Positions 8,859 to 17,561 are shown, numbered from the stretch's first letter. The stretch: DNA of 64,000 nucleotides from Ruminiclostridium josui JCM 17888 (GCF_000526495.1 NZ_JAGE01000001.1:2600001-2664000); one strand, 5' to 3'. The notes: generated from the sequence alone by a model not told the origin. A program made the numbers and translations.

Positions 8859-10406
8859 ATGTATGCAATAGAAGCTGTTAATTTAACCAAAAAATATGGC
8901 GATTTTGTTGCTAACGATAATATAAACCTTTCCATCGGTAAAGGCGAAATAACCGCAATAGTTGGAGAAAACGGGGCTGGAAAAACAACTCTCATGAATA
9001 TGTTTTTCGGACTTCAGCGTCCTACAAGCGGGGAACTTTTAGTTAATGAAAAAAAGGTTTCATTCGGTTCTTCATTAGATGCCATTAATTGTGGCCTGGG
9101 TATGGTGCATCAGCATTTTAAGCTGGTGCCCAGCCTGACTGTTTTTGAAAACATATTACTTGGAGTGGAAAAAAACAAAACGATAAACTTATCTCAAAAA
9201 ATTAAGTTAAAGATTCCGATTATAAACAAAAACTTTGAGAAAAAAGAAGTTCAGAAGATAATTGAGGATTACAAGTTTGAGCTTAAAGCGGACGATATTG
9301 TTGAGAACATTTCCATAGGAGCAAAACAGCGTGTTGAGATTTTAAAAATGCTTTACCGTAATGTGGATATCCTTATATTTGATGAGCCTACTGCGGTTTT
9401 GACTCCTCAGGAAGTGGACGAGCTTTTATTGAGCTTCAAAGAACTTAAAAAGCAGGGAAAGACAATCATACTCATTACCCATAAGCTCCGTGAAGTAATG
9501 GAAGTCAGCGACAAGGTTATAGTTATAAAACGAGGCAAGGTTGTGGGAAGTAAAGCAACAAAAGATACAAGCTCGGCTGAAATAGCCAAAATGATGGTTG
9601 GACGTGAAGTAATACTGAATGTAAGTAAGGAAGATAAGGATATAAGCGGAAATAAGGTTGCCTACTCTGTAAGCAATTTATCCACCAGAGATAACTTCGG
9701 AAAGAAAGTTATTGAGGATATAAGTTTTGAAATAAAAGAAGGTGAAATCTTAGGAGTTGCAGGGGTAGAAGGAAACGGACAGAGCGAGCTGGTGCGAGTT
9801 CTATCGGGATTGATGGAATCAACGGAAGGTTCGGTTCGCTTATATGATAAGGATATTACAAATAAATGGCCAAGTAGCCTGCGTTCAGAGGGTATCGGAA
9901 TAGTTCCAGAAGACAGATATGCCCAAGGACTGTGCAAGGATATGACAATCTTTGAGAATATTATAGCCGGATATCACGGTAATAAGAAGGTATGCAGAAA
10001 TGGAATCCTGCTTAAAAACGAAATTGAAAATACCAGCAACAAGCTTATAGAAAAATATGATATCAGAGTAGCTGAAAAGAACGGAAATGTATCACAGTTG
10101 TCCGGGGGAAATGCCCAGAAGATAATTGTGGGAAGAGAGTTCGACTCGGACCCAAAGGTACTCATAGTAAGCCAGCCTACCCGAGGTGTTGATATAGGCT
10201 CAATAGAATTTATCCATAATAAGATTCTTGATTTGAGAAGTGAAAACAAGGCCATTTTGCTTGTCTCCAGCGAACTCAGCGAGATAATGAACCTGAGCGA
10301 CAGGATAATAGTTATGTACAAAGGGCGTATTGTAGGGGAAGTTGAAGGTAAAAAGGCCGACAGCACTGAAATTGGATTGCTAATGGCGGGACTATCCTTA
10401 GAATAA
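8859..10406 (+). CDS. Nucleoside ABC transporter, duplicated ATP-binding protein (transporter 2)
   Basis: A 515-residue double ATPase. Domain 1 has GENGAGKTT near residues 36-44, ISIGAKQRVEILKML and ILIFDEPTAVL; domain 2 has the degenerate GVEGNGQSEL and LSGGNAQKIIVG. An insertion of about 15 lysine-rich residues near 105-130 (KNKTINLSQKIKLKIP) distinguishes it from the transporter 1 ATPase. Ribosome site GAGGGCGG precedes the ATG. It follows the binding protein by 32 bases and the permease begins 10 bases after its stop. Confidence 0.93.
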   Translation: MYAIEAVNLTKKYGDFVANDNINLSIGKGEITAIVGENGAGKTTLMNMFFGLQRPTSGELLVNEKKVSFGSSLDAINCGLGMVHQHFKLVPSLTVFENILLGVEKNKTINLSQKIKLKIPIINKNFEKKEVQKIIEDYKFELKADDIVENISIGAKQRVEILKMLYRNVDILIFDEPTAVLTPQEVDELLLSFKELKKQGKTIILITHKLREVMEVSDKVIVIKRGKVVGSKATKDTSSAEIAKMMVGREVILNVSKEDKDISGNKVAYSVSNLSTRDNFGKKVIEDISFEIKEGEILGVAGVEGNGQSELVRVLSGLMESTEGSVRLYDKDITNKWPSSLRSEGIGIVPEDRYAQGLCKDMTIFENIIAGYHGNKKVCRNGILLKNEIENTSNKLIEKYDIRVAEKNGNVSQLSGGNAQKIIVGREFDSDPKVLIVSQPTRGVDIGSIEFIHNKILDLRSENKAILLVSSELSEIMNLSDRIIVMYKGRIVGEVEGKKADSTEIGLLMAGLSLE

Positions 10407-10416
10407 GAGGGAAATT

Positions 10417-11499
10417 ATGAAGAAAAATAATACACTTTTAAAAAATATATTTAATGTTTTATTTCCGGTAATCAGTGCCCTTATATTAGGGGGGATTATA
10501 ATTGCTACAATAGGCGAAAATCCTTTTTTGACCTATTCCGTAATGATTAAAAAATCTCTCTTTAGCCTGGACGGACTTTTAAAAACCTTGCACTTCGCAG
10601 CCCCTTTAATATTAACCGGGCTTGCAATTGCAATAACCTTCAAGGCGAATATCTTTAATATGGGTGTTGAAGGTCAAGCTGTGTTGGGTGCTTTTTTTGC
10701 AGGGGTTGTAGGCTTTACCGTAAAGGGATTACCTCCGGTACTCCATATTACATTATGTGTACTAACAGGTATTGTTGTGGGAATGCTTTTTGCACTTATC
10801 CCAGCACTGCTTAAGGCGTACTTTAATGTAAATGAGATGGTTGTAACACTTATGCTCAACTACGTGGTTGTTGAAATAGTAAAGTTTCTTTCTCAGGGAG
10901 TTTTCAAAGACCCGGCATCCGGATATGTTTCAACCTATCCAATAGCGGAAAGTGCAATGTTTAAAAAAATATTCGGCTCAAATCTTACGGTATTCTTCTT
11001 TATAGCACTTATAGTTTTTGGAATCATGTATATAGTTTTCAATAAATCAAAGCTTGGATATGAAGTAAAAGCCATTGGAAAAAACCCTGAGTTTTCAGAA
11101 GCTACGGGTATGAATGTAAGCAAGAAAATTATTATCATTATGCTTATAAGTGGTGCCATTAGCGGATTGGCAGGTGCCGGATTCCTCATGAGCGAGAAAT
11201 ATCGATTTACTCTTGATTTTTCCGGAAGTCCGGGATTGGGTTGGGACGGTATGCTGATTGCACTCCTTGGCAGCCATAATCCTGTAGGAATTCTGGTGGC
11301 AGCTGTATTCTATGCAGCTCTGAAAACCGGAAGTGACTATATCGGCGTATTTACCAATGTTCCAAAGGATATTGTAGGTGTTATTCAGGGTATTTTGATA
11401 CTGCTACTATCTGTAAAGTTCTTTAATGAACAGTTTCATTTGTTTGAGAAAGTTAAATTATTATGGAAGAAGTCTTCAAGTACAGACTTTAATAAATAG
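10417..11499 (+). CDS. Nucleoside ABC transporter permease, first subunit (transporter 2)
   Basis: A 360-residue BPD_transp_2 permease. The signature FKANIFNMGVEGQ lies near residues 74-86 and the protein is hydrophobic almost throughout, with eight to ten helices. It is the counterpart of the 4334 gene. The start ATG follows GAGGG at close range. It pairs with the permease encoded immediately downstream. Confidence 0.92.
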   Translation: MKKNNTLLKNIFNVLFPVISALILGGIIIATIGENPFLTYSVMIKKSLFSLDGLLKTLHFAAPLILTGLAIAITFKANIFNMGVEGQAVLGAFFAGVVGFTVKGLPPVLHITLCVLTGIVVGMLFALIPALLKAYFNVNEMVVTLMLNYVVVEIVKFLSQGVFKDPASGYVSTYPIAESAMFKKIFGSNLTVFFFIALIVFGIMYIVFNKSKLGYEVKAIGKNPEFSEATGMNVSKKIIIIMLISGAISGLAGAGFLMSEKYRFTLDFSGSPGLGWDGMLIALLGSHNPVGILVAAVFYAALKTGSDYIGVFTNVPKDIVGVIQGILILLLSVKFFNEQFHLFEKVKLLWKKSSSTDFNK

Positions 11500-11511
11500 A
11501 GGTAGATGATT

Positions 11512-12429
11512 ATGAGCTTATTGAATAACATTTTGTATGACATGGTCTATCATAGTGCTCCGTTAATTCTTGCTGTGCTGGGTGGATTATTTGCACACAA
11601 GGCAAACGTGCTTAACATCGGACTTGAAGGTATGATGCTTATGGGTGCTTTCAGCAGTACACTATTTGTTCTGATTACGGGGAACTTGTGGTTAGGAATT
11701 TTAATAAGTGTTTTATGTACACTTATTTTGGGACTAATCTTTTCGTTCTTCGGAATCACAATGAAAAGTAACTTTATCATTACAGGTTTCGGTATAAATA
11801 TTTTTGTTGCAGCCTTGAGTTCATTTGTTCTTAAATACATGGCAATGGCTAATATCAATGTCAGCTCTATTGTTAACACGGCAGGCTTAAAAATAAATAT
11901 ACCTATTATAAAGGATATACCCATACTAAATTCACTTTTAAGCGGACACACAGCGATTACCTATTTAAGTATTATACTTATTGCTGTTGTCACCGTAATT
12001 ATGTATAACACAAAATTCGGGGTTTACGTAAGGGTTGTAGGTGAGAATGAAGAAGCTGCCAAATCTGTTGGTATCAACAGTGCGGCAATAAAGTATATTG
12101 CCGTACTTATAGGAGCTGCCCTCTGCGGTTTGGCAGGTGCCAATCTGGCAGTTGAAAGAATGGCCCTGTTTACCAACAATATGACAGCGGGAAGAGGTTT
12201 TATCGCAATAGCTGCAATATATTGCGGACAAGCCAAGCCAATTAAGTCGGCCATGTACGCAATTCTCTTCGGACTTGCAAAGTCATTGGCCATAAACCTT
12301 GCTTTGTTTGCAGGTCCGGTATCAGGCCTGTTTGAAATAGTACCATACCTGATGATTGTTATAGTATTGTTTGCGGTTTCGGCTATTGAGAAGCGACGTA
12401 CTAATATAAGGGGGTTTAAGCTTGAATAA
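11512..12429 (+). CDS. Nucleoside ABC transporter permease, second subunit (transporter 2)
   Basis: About 305 residues from the ATG at 11512; an ATG two codons upstream at 11506 is only three bases from the AGAGG site and so less likely. BPD_transp_2 family with signature ANVLNIGLEGMMLMGAF. The last codons overlap the first catabolic gene, whose ribosome site lies inside this gene, so import and breakdown are translationally coupled. Confidence 0.92.
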   Translation: MSLLNNILYDMVYHSAPLILAVLGGLFAHKANVLNIGLEGMMLMGAFSSTLFVLITGNLWLGILISVLCTLILGLIFSFFGITMKSNFIITGFGINIFVAALSSFVLKYMAMANINVSSIVNTAGLKINIPIIKDIPILNSLLSGHTAITYLSIILIAVVTVIMYNTKFGVYVRVVGENEEAAKSVGINSAAIKYIAVLIGAALCGLAGANLAVERMALFTNNMTAGRGFIAIAAIYCGQAKPIKSAMYAILFGLAKSLAINLALFAGPVSGLFEIVPYLMIVIVLFAVSAIEKRRTNIRGFKLE

Positions 12430-12991
12430 TACAGCACTCATTATTGTAGACATGGTAAAGGATTTCACTGACCCCGAAGGGCTGGTGTTCTACCCTCAAA
12501 ACCTTGAAATATTACCAAGAATAAAAAAGGTTCTTGATGAATGCAGAAAACATAATATGCTTGTTATCTTTTTGAGACACAGCAACAGAAAGGATAAATT
12601 TGATAAAAATCTGATTAACATGCGTCCAAACTGTATCGAAGGCACCGGGGGAGATGAAATTGACCCAATGCTTACGGTTGACCCGGTGAAGGATTATGTT
12701 ATTAAAAAAAGACGCTACAGTGGTTTTTTTGGTACTGACCTTGACATGGTACTAAGAGAAAATAAAATACAAAATGTCATAATAGTTGGTACAAAAACGA
12801 ACTGTTGTATCCGGGCCACAGTCACAGATGCATATTATCTGGATTATACTCCTATAGTGGTATCAGATTGTGTGGCAACCAATGATGAGACGGTTAATCA
12901 GGTTCATTTGACAGATATAAAGAAATATTTAGGCAAAGTAGTGACTTCACAGGAGCTTTTCGATCTCCTGGACAAAGGGGAGATGGTCTGA
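12422..12991 (+). CDS. Isochorismatase-like cysteine hydrolase
   Basis: A 189-residue cysteine hydrolase of the isochorismatase/nicotinamidase superfamily, cytosolic. The catalytic triad is visible: Asp in LIIVDMVKDF (about residue 9), Lys in KKRRYSGFFGT (about 95) and Cys in TKTNCCIRATVTDA (about 125). A CIEGTGGDEI motif matches the cis-peptide region of the family. The nicotinamidase metal site DxHxxH is not evident, so simple nicotinamide hydrolysis is uncertain; amidase or ureido-hydrolase activity on a released base or its product is equally possible. Start is TTG at 12422 with AAGGGGG seven bases before it. It overlaps the permease upstream by eight bases and the kinase downstream by one base, so it belongs to the nucleoside operon. 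Confidence 0.85.
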   Translation: MNNTALIIVDMVKDFTDPEGLVFYPQNLEILPRIKKVLDECRKHNMLVIFLRHSNRKDKFDKNLINMRPNCIEGTGGDEIDPMLTVDPVKDYVIKKRRYSGFFGTDLDMVLRENKIQNVIIVGTKTNCCIRATVTDAYYLDYTPIVVSDCVATNDETVNQVHLTDIKKYLGKVVTSQELFDLLDKGEMV

Positions 12992-13944
12992 TGAAATATG
13001 ATGTTGTAATAAACGGATATGTCAGTTTGGACAGAATTATAAAAACAACAACTCCTTTAAGATACGGATATACTTCACTGGTAGAAAACAGTGATAATGC
13101 AAGGATTCAGTACGGAGGGTGTTCCACAAATATTGCCTATCTTATGGCAAAGCTTAATATGAAGTCGCTTCCTGTTATAAGAGTAGGAGAAGATGACTAC
13201 AGGGAAACGGGATTCTATGATTATCTCCAAAACGCAGGCGTATGCATGGATGCGGTTGAGATAGTTCCTAATGAAACTACTTCAAATTGTTACCTTATAG
13301 CGGATTCGGAAAATAACCATGTTACTATTTTCTATCCCGGAGCGATGGATAAAAAGTATGCAAAAGGAATGAATCCGGAGTTTTTCAAACAGTCACAGAT
13401 TGGTGTTATGACTGTTGGATCATATGAGGATAATCTTGAATTTTATAAACAGTGTATGGCTGAAAAAGTTCCTCTGGTTTTTGGAATGAAATGTGATTTT
13501 GACGCTTTCCCTGAAAAATTCTTCAAAGAGGTTCTCTCCTCCAGCAGTATTATATTCTGCAATGAAGGTGAACAGGGAGAGATACAGAGGGTCTTCGGAC
13601 TTAATGATATCAGAGAGTTGTTTAATAAGACAGCAGCACAAATTATAGTAACAACACTGGGTAAGAAGGGAAGCGTTTATTACCAGAAGACAGAAAATGG
13701 TATCTTATCCCATAGGATAACAGCAGCAGAGTTTGGAAGGGTAGTGGATACCACTGGTTCAGGAGATGCATTTATGGCGGGCTTCTTGTACGGATATCTG
13801 AAAGGTAGAAATATAAAGGATTGTTGCAGCCTTGGAAGTGTACTTTCATCCTTTATCATTGAAAAGGTTGGCTGTACCACTAATGCTCCTACTGAACAGA
13901 AATTTCTTGAGCGTTTCGACAAATTTATAAAAGAGGAAGTGTGA
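12991..13944 (+). CDS. PfkB-family (ribokinase-like) sugar or nucleoside kinase
   Basis: A 317-residue ribokinase-superfamily kinase. The N-terminal YGGCSTNIAYLMAKL is the substrate-binding signature and VVDTTGSGDAFMAGFLYG near residues 250-267 is PfkB signature 2 with the catalytic Asp and the anion hole. In nucleoside catabolism PfkB enzymes act on ribose, nucleosides, pseudouridine or, in archaea, ribose 1-phosphate. The neighbour encodes a phosphorylase that would release a pentose 1-phosphate, so a pentose-1-phosphate kinase is an attractive guess, but ribokinase or nucleoside kinase cannot be excluded. The ATG overlaps the previous stop by one base; the next gene starts at or just after its stop. 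Confidence 0.88.
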   Translation: MKYDVVINGYVSLDRIIKTTTPLRYGYTSLVENSDNARIQYGGCSTNIAYLMAKLNMKSLPVIRVGEDDYRETGFYDYLQNAGVCMDAVEIVPNETTSNCYLIADSENNHVTIFYPGAMDKKYAKGMNPEFFKQSQIGVMTVGSYEDNLEFYKQCMAEKVPLVFGMKCDFDAFPEKFFKEVLSSSSIIFCNEGEQGEIQRVFGLNDIRELFNKTAAQIIVTTLGKKGSVYYQKTENGILSHRITAAEFGRVVDTTGSGDAFMAGFLYGYLKGRNIKDCCSLGSVLSSFIIEKVGCTTNAPTEQKFLERFDKFIKEEV

Positions 13945-13952
13945 TATATACG

Positions 13953-14711
13953 ATGGAGACTTTATACTCAAAAACTCAGGAAAAAGATATAGCAAAATAC
14001 GTTCTTTTTTCAGGAGACCCATGGAGAGTTGAGACAGTTGCAAGCCAGTTGGAAAATGTGCAGCATATCGCATTTGCAAGAGAATTTAACACCTATACAG
14101 GCTATTACAAAGGCGTGCGTATTACAGTAACATCAACGGGAATAGGTGCACCATCAGCTGCAATTGCTATGGAGGAAATGTATCAGTGCGGTATGGAAGT
14201 AGCAGTACGTATGGGAACTACAATGGGCTTAAAGGATGATTTGCTGGGCAAGATGATTATACCTACAGGTTCAATGAGAGAGGAAGCTACCAGCAAAACT
14301 TATGTACCGGTATCTTATCCTGCGGTAGCAGATATTGATTTAATTAATTGTATGAATAAAAGTACTTTGCAAAATAACAGGCAATATGTAAACGGATTAT
14401 CCTGTACAATGGACGGTTTCTACAGTCAGATGAGAGATTCACGTCTTTCAGAAAAAATGCAGAGGGATATGAGCGAAACATTCACTGCTCTTAAAAAATA
14501 CAATATATCTGCTGTAGATATGGAATCAAGTTGTATGCTTGTTCTGGCAAATCTAATGGGAATAAAGGCATGTATTGTTACAATGACAACTGTTCTTGAA
14601 AACCTGAAGGATTTCTTAAAAGGAGACGCAAGAAAACAATCAGAAATTGATTTGTGTAAAATCGCAATGGATGGACTTGTTATATATGATAAGGAGGTGG
14701 CTTCTAAATGA
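13953..14711 (+). CDS. Uridine phosphorylase-like nucleoside phosphorylase
   Basis: About 252 residues of the NP-I (PNP_UDP_1) family. Phosphate-binding FSGDPWRVE near the N-terminus, TSTGIGAPSAAIAMEEM, VRMGTTMG and the nucleoside-binding VDMESSCMLVLANLMG all align with E. coli Udp. The reaction would be nucleoside plus phosphate giving base plus (deoxy)ribose 1-phosphate. The dihydrofolate-like substrate loop differs (CTMDGFYSQ in place of ASSDTFYPG), so base specificity may be altered. The start is unclear: an in-frame GTG at 13941 lies too close to the AGAGGAAG site, and the ATG at 13953 is preferred. It overlaps the BtpA-family gene by four bases. Confidence 0.88.
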   Translation: METLYSKTQEKDIAKYVLFSGDPWRVETVASQLENVQHIAFAREFNTYTGYYKGVRITVTSTGIGAPSAAIAMEEMYQCGMEVAVRMGTTMGLKDDLLGKMIIPTGSMREEATSKTYVPVSYPAVADIDLINCMNKSTLQNNRQYVNGLSCTMDGFYSQMRDSRLSEKMQRDMSETFTALKKYNISAVDMESSCMLVLANLMGIKACIVTMTTVLENLKDFLKGDARKQSEIDLCKIAMDGLVIYDKEVASK

Positions 14712-15496
14712 AGGGATTAGAATTTAAAGAAAAAGCTCTTGTAATAGGAATGGTACATTGTCTTGCACTGCCCGGAACACCTGACTTTTGCGGGGATATG
14801 AAAAAAGTTACCGAACAGGCTGTAAAGGATGCAATAACACTTGAAAAGGCGGGAATGGATGCCATTATCATTGAGAATATGGGTGACAATGTGTTTGGAG
14901 TAAATCTTGACATTGAACAGTCATGTGCTCTTGCGGCTATAAGCGCTGTCGTTGCTCAAAATGTCAATATTCCAATTGGTATTGATGCAGCAATGAATGA
15001 TTACAAAACTGCATTATCTATAGCAAAGGCAATAGGAGCTGATTTCGTCAGAATCCCTGTGTTTGTAGATACAGTAGAATTTTTCGGAGGAATTATACAG
15101 CCATGTGCCAGAGAAGCCGTGATATTCAGAAAGAATCTCAGTGCAGAAAATGTAAAAATTCTTGCAGATATTCAGGTAAAGCATACACATATGGTACTTA
15201 CACATGTAAGTATTGAGGATTCTGCAAGGGCTGCGGAAGCGTGTGGAGCGGATGCAATTATCGTAACAGGTACTCACATAGGGGTTGAGACTCCAATTGA
15301 TATCATTAAGAGAGTCAAGAAAGTAACCAATATTCCTGTAATTGCGGGAAGCGGCGTTAAAACCGGCAATATAAAAGAGCAACTTGGCATTGCAGACGGT
15401 GCAATAGTCGGTTCCAGCCTTAAAGAGGGCGGAAATATAAAAAACCCTGTGTCTCTGGAACTTTGCACAGAGTTAATTAATGCATTGAATGTATAG
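14708..15496 (+). CDS. BtpA/SgcQ-family TIM-barrel protein
   Basis: A 262-residue protein of the BtpA/SgcQ family. Family hallmarks are IGMVHCLALPGTPDF at the N-terminus, IIENMGDNVFG near residues 55-65, ADFVRIPVFVDT and, near the C-terminus, IPVIAGSGVKTGNI, a phosphate-binding-type TIM-barrel loop. BtpA was named for an effect on photosystem I in cyanobacteria; SgcQ lies in an E. coli carbohydrate operon. No reaction is firmly established for the family as far as I know. In this operon, between a nucleoside phosphorylase and an alcohol dehydrogenase, an aldolase, lyase or isomerase acting on a phosphosugar is the reasonable inference. The ATG overlaps the previous stop. Confidence 0.88.
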   Translation: MKGLEFKEKALVIGMVHCLALPGTPDFCGDMKKVTEQAVKDAITLEKAGMDAIIIENMGDNVFGVNLDIEQSCALAAISAVVAQNVNIPIGIDAAMNDYKTALSIAKAIGADFVRIPVFVDTVEFFGGIIQPCAREAVIFRKNLSAENVKILADIQVKHTHMVLTHVSIEDSARAAEACGADAIIVTGTHIGVETPIDIIKRVKKVTNIPVIAGSGVKTGNIKEQLGIADGAIVGSSLKEGGNIKNPVSLELCTELINALNV

Positions 15497-15520
15497 TGTA
15501 AATTAAAAATAAAGGACTGA

Positions 15521-16672
15521 ATGTATATGATGAGACCAATGAAACTTGCCGGAAGCCAATTGATGTTTGGTGCAGGCTCACTTGCACACCTCAAGACCCT
15601 GACGGGTAAGAGAGCAGTAATTGTAACCGGTGGCTCAAGCATGAAAAAAAGCGGAATTCTGCAAAAAACAATAGATTACTTAAAAGAAGCCGGAATAGAA
15701 AGTCAGATATTTGAAGGTGTTGAGCCTGACCCACTATTTAGTACGGTTTACAAAGGTGCAGAAGTGATGAAACAGTACCAGCCTGATATAGTTGTAGGAC
15801 TGGGCGGCGGTTCTGCAATGGATGCGGCAAAAGCCATGTGGGTATATTATGAACACCCGGAGTTGACAACCCTAAACGACATTGTACCCCCAAACACAGT
15901 ACCTAAGCTAAGGAACAAGGCTATTCTGGTATGCATCCCTTCAACCAGCGGGACAGCCAGCGAAGTCAGCCGTTCTGTGGTAATTACAGATGATGAAACC
16001 CATATAAAATATGGAGTAGGAAATATGGAAATGATGCCTGATATTGCAATATGCGACCCTGAGGTTACTGTAACAATGCCTGCAAAAATTACGGCTGAAA
16101 CAGGTATGGATGCATTGACTCATGCACTGGAAGCACTTGTGTCAAACAGAGCAAATTATATTAGCAATATATTTGCAAAAAATGCAGCTAAGGATATCAT
16201 ATTAAATCTCCCAAAGGCTTGCAGTCAAGGAAATGATATCGGATGCAGAGAAATTATGATTAATGCCTCCATGGCTGCGGGAATGGCATTTACCAATGTT
16301 TCATTGGGAATAGTTCATTCTATGGCACATACGTTGGGAAGCTTTTTCGGAATTTCACACGGACTTGCTGATGCTGTGATACTGCCTTATGTAATGGAAT
16401 TTAATTCACATAATGCTGATGCAAAGAATTCCTATGGTGAATTGGCAAAAGAACTGGGGGCAGAAGATTTAGTAAATGTTGTACGGAAGCTGAATAAATC
16501 TATAGGAATTCCAAGTCATTTTGCAGAACTAATACCTGACGAAAAGAGATACATGGATGAGTTGGACGCAATGGCTGATATGGCCCTAAAGGACGGATGT
16601 ACTAAAACAAATCCCGTTATTCCTTCAATAGAACAACTTAAGGAATTATTTATTAAAGTATATAGAGCTTAA
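15521..16672 (+). CDS. Iron-containing alcohol dehydrogenase
   Basis: A 383-residue group III (Fe-type) NAD(P)-dependent alcohol dehydrogenase. The NAD-binding GLGGGSAMDAAKAMW lies near residues 92-106 and ties the fold to the dehydroquinate synthase/glycerol dehydrogenase superfamily. Metal ligands are visible in TGMDALTHALEAL (Asp, His) and in SLGIVHSMAHTLGSFFGISHG (two further His). It would reduce an aldehyde, or oxidise the alcohol, produced in the nucleoside sugar pathway; lactaldehyde, glyceraldehyde and acetaldehyde are all possible. Weak ribosome site AAAGGA; 24 bases separate it from the BtpA-family gene, so it is probably in the same transcript. Confidence 0.92.
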   Translation: MYMMRPMKLAGSQLMFGAGSLAHLKTLTGKRAVIVTGGSSMKKSGILQKTIDYLKEAGIESQIFEGVEPDPLFSTVYKGAEVMKQYQPDIVVGLGGGSAMDAAKAMWVYYEHPELTTLNDIVPPNTVPKLRNKAILVCIPSTSGTASEVSRSVVITDDETHIKYGVGNMEMMPDIAICDPEVTVTMPAKITAETGMDALTHALEALVSNRANYISNIFAKNAAKDIILNLPKACSQGNDIGCREIMINASMAAGMAFTNVSLGIVHSMAHTLGSFFGISHGLADAVILPYVMEFNSHNADAKNSYGELAKELGAEDLVNVVRKLNKSIGIPSHFAELIPDEKRYMDELDAMADMALKDGCTKTNPVIPSIEQLKELFIKVYRA

Positions 16673-16679
16673 AAAAATA

Positions 16680-16800
16680 ACTCGAATTTCCCGGTTGGTA
16701 TGAAGTTATTCAGGTGAATTTGTAGCATATCAGAGTATATTATGTAAACTAATTATCGTACCTTAAACTTGAATAAGTAAGTACTGCCGGGAAAGAAGAG
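16680..16800 (+). promoter_or_regulatory. Structured leader before the TrpA-like gene
   Basis: TTTCCCGG (16687-16694) and CCGGGAAA (16787-16794) are perfect inverted repeats 92 bases apart. They could close a multi-helix domain ending shortly before the TrpA-like gene's GTG. Inside, GTTATTCAGG and CTTGAATAAG can also pair with wobbles. This is the outline of a riboswitch-like or attenuator RNA, but I recognise no known class. Confidence 0.4.
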
Positions 16801-16838
16801 TAAAAATGATTATGCCGAAAGGCTTATGGAGGCTTAAT

Positions 16839-17561
16839 GTGAAACTAATATGTTATTTATCCAACGGATACCCAACAATAGAGTCCAGTATAACAATGGC
16901 TAAGGACTATATTGATGCAGGCTGTGATATAATCGAGGTAGATTTTCCTTCCTCTGATCCCTACCTTGAAGGTGAATATATCGCAAATAGAATGAAAGAA
17001 GCTCTTACTGCCTGCAATGACTACGAAAAGTACATGGATGGAATTGTAGAGATAAAAAACAGTCATCCCAATACAAAATTCATTTTATTGTCATACGAAA
17101 ATACAATTCTTGAGATTGGTGTTGACCGTTTTATAAAATTCTGTGTTGATAACAATATGATGGACCTTATCTATGTGGGAAGAGACAATCAAGAAGTTAA
17201 GAGCAAGCTTATTGCCAACGGAATAAAAATTTCCTGCTATGTTCAATTCCACATGGACGAAAATGAAATTAAGGCGGCAGTTGAGTCCAACGGATTTGTT
17301 TACATGCAGGCAAAGCCGACTACCAACAACGTTAATCCAAAATTCCCAACCCTCAAGGATTGTATAGGTCATTTGAAGAGTCTGGGAATAAAAAGGGAGA
17401 TATACTGCGGTGTAGGTATATACGCACCCGAAGACATAAAAATGGCTAAAGAAGCCGGAGCTGACGGTGTTTTTGTAGGAAGTACTGTACTGAAGCTTCA
17501 CACAGATATACCAAAAATGAAAGAAACAATTGCTTTGTTTAAAAAGACCTGCAACGAATAA
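16839..17561 (+). CDS. TrpA-like TIM-barrel enzyme without a TrpB partner
   Basis: About 240 residues from the GTG at 16839, chosen because TGGAGG lies six bases before it; an upstream in-frame ATG at 16806 has no good site. The protein aligns with tryptophan synthase alpha chain over its length. The catalytic Glu of TrpA (E49) is kept in IIEVDFPSSDP (E33), but Asp60 is replaced by Glu in DPYLEG (E44). The phosphate-binding loops GVGIYAPEDI and VFVGSTVLKL are conserved. The segment carrying TrpA Tyr175 and loop 6 is changed to MQAKPTTNNVN. No trpB or other trp gene is near. I infer a retro-aldol-type lyase on a phosphorylated sugar linked to the nucleoside pathway upstream. A strong bidirectional terminator follows. 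Confidence 0.82.
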   Translation: MKLICYLSNGYPTIESSITMAKDYIDAGCDIIEVDFPSSDPYLEGEYIANRMKEALTACNDYEKYMDGIVEIKNSHPNTKFILLSYENTILEIGVDRFIKFCVDNNMMDLIYVGRDNQEVKSKLIANGIKISCYVQFHMDENEIKAAVESNGFVYMQAKPTTNNVNPKFPTLKDCIGHLKSLGIKREIYCGVGIYAPEDIKMAKEAGADGVFVGSTVLKLHTDIPKMKETIALFKKTCNE

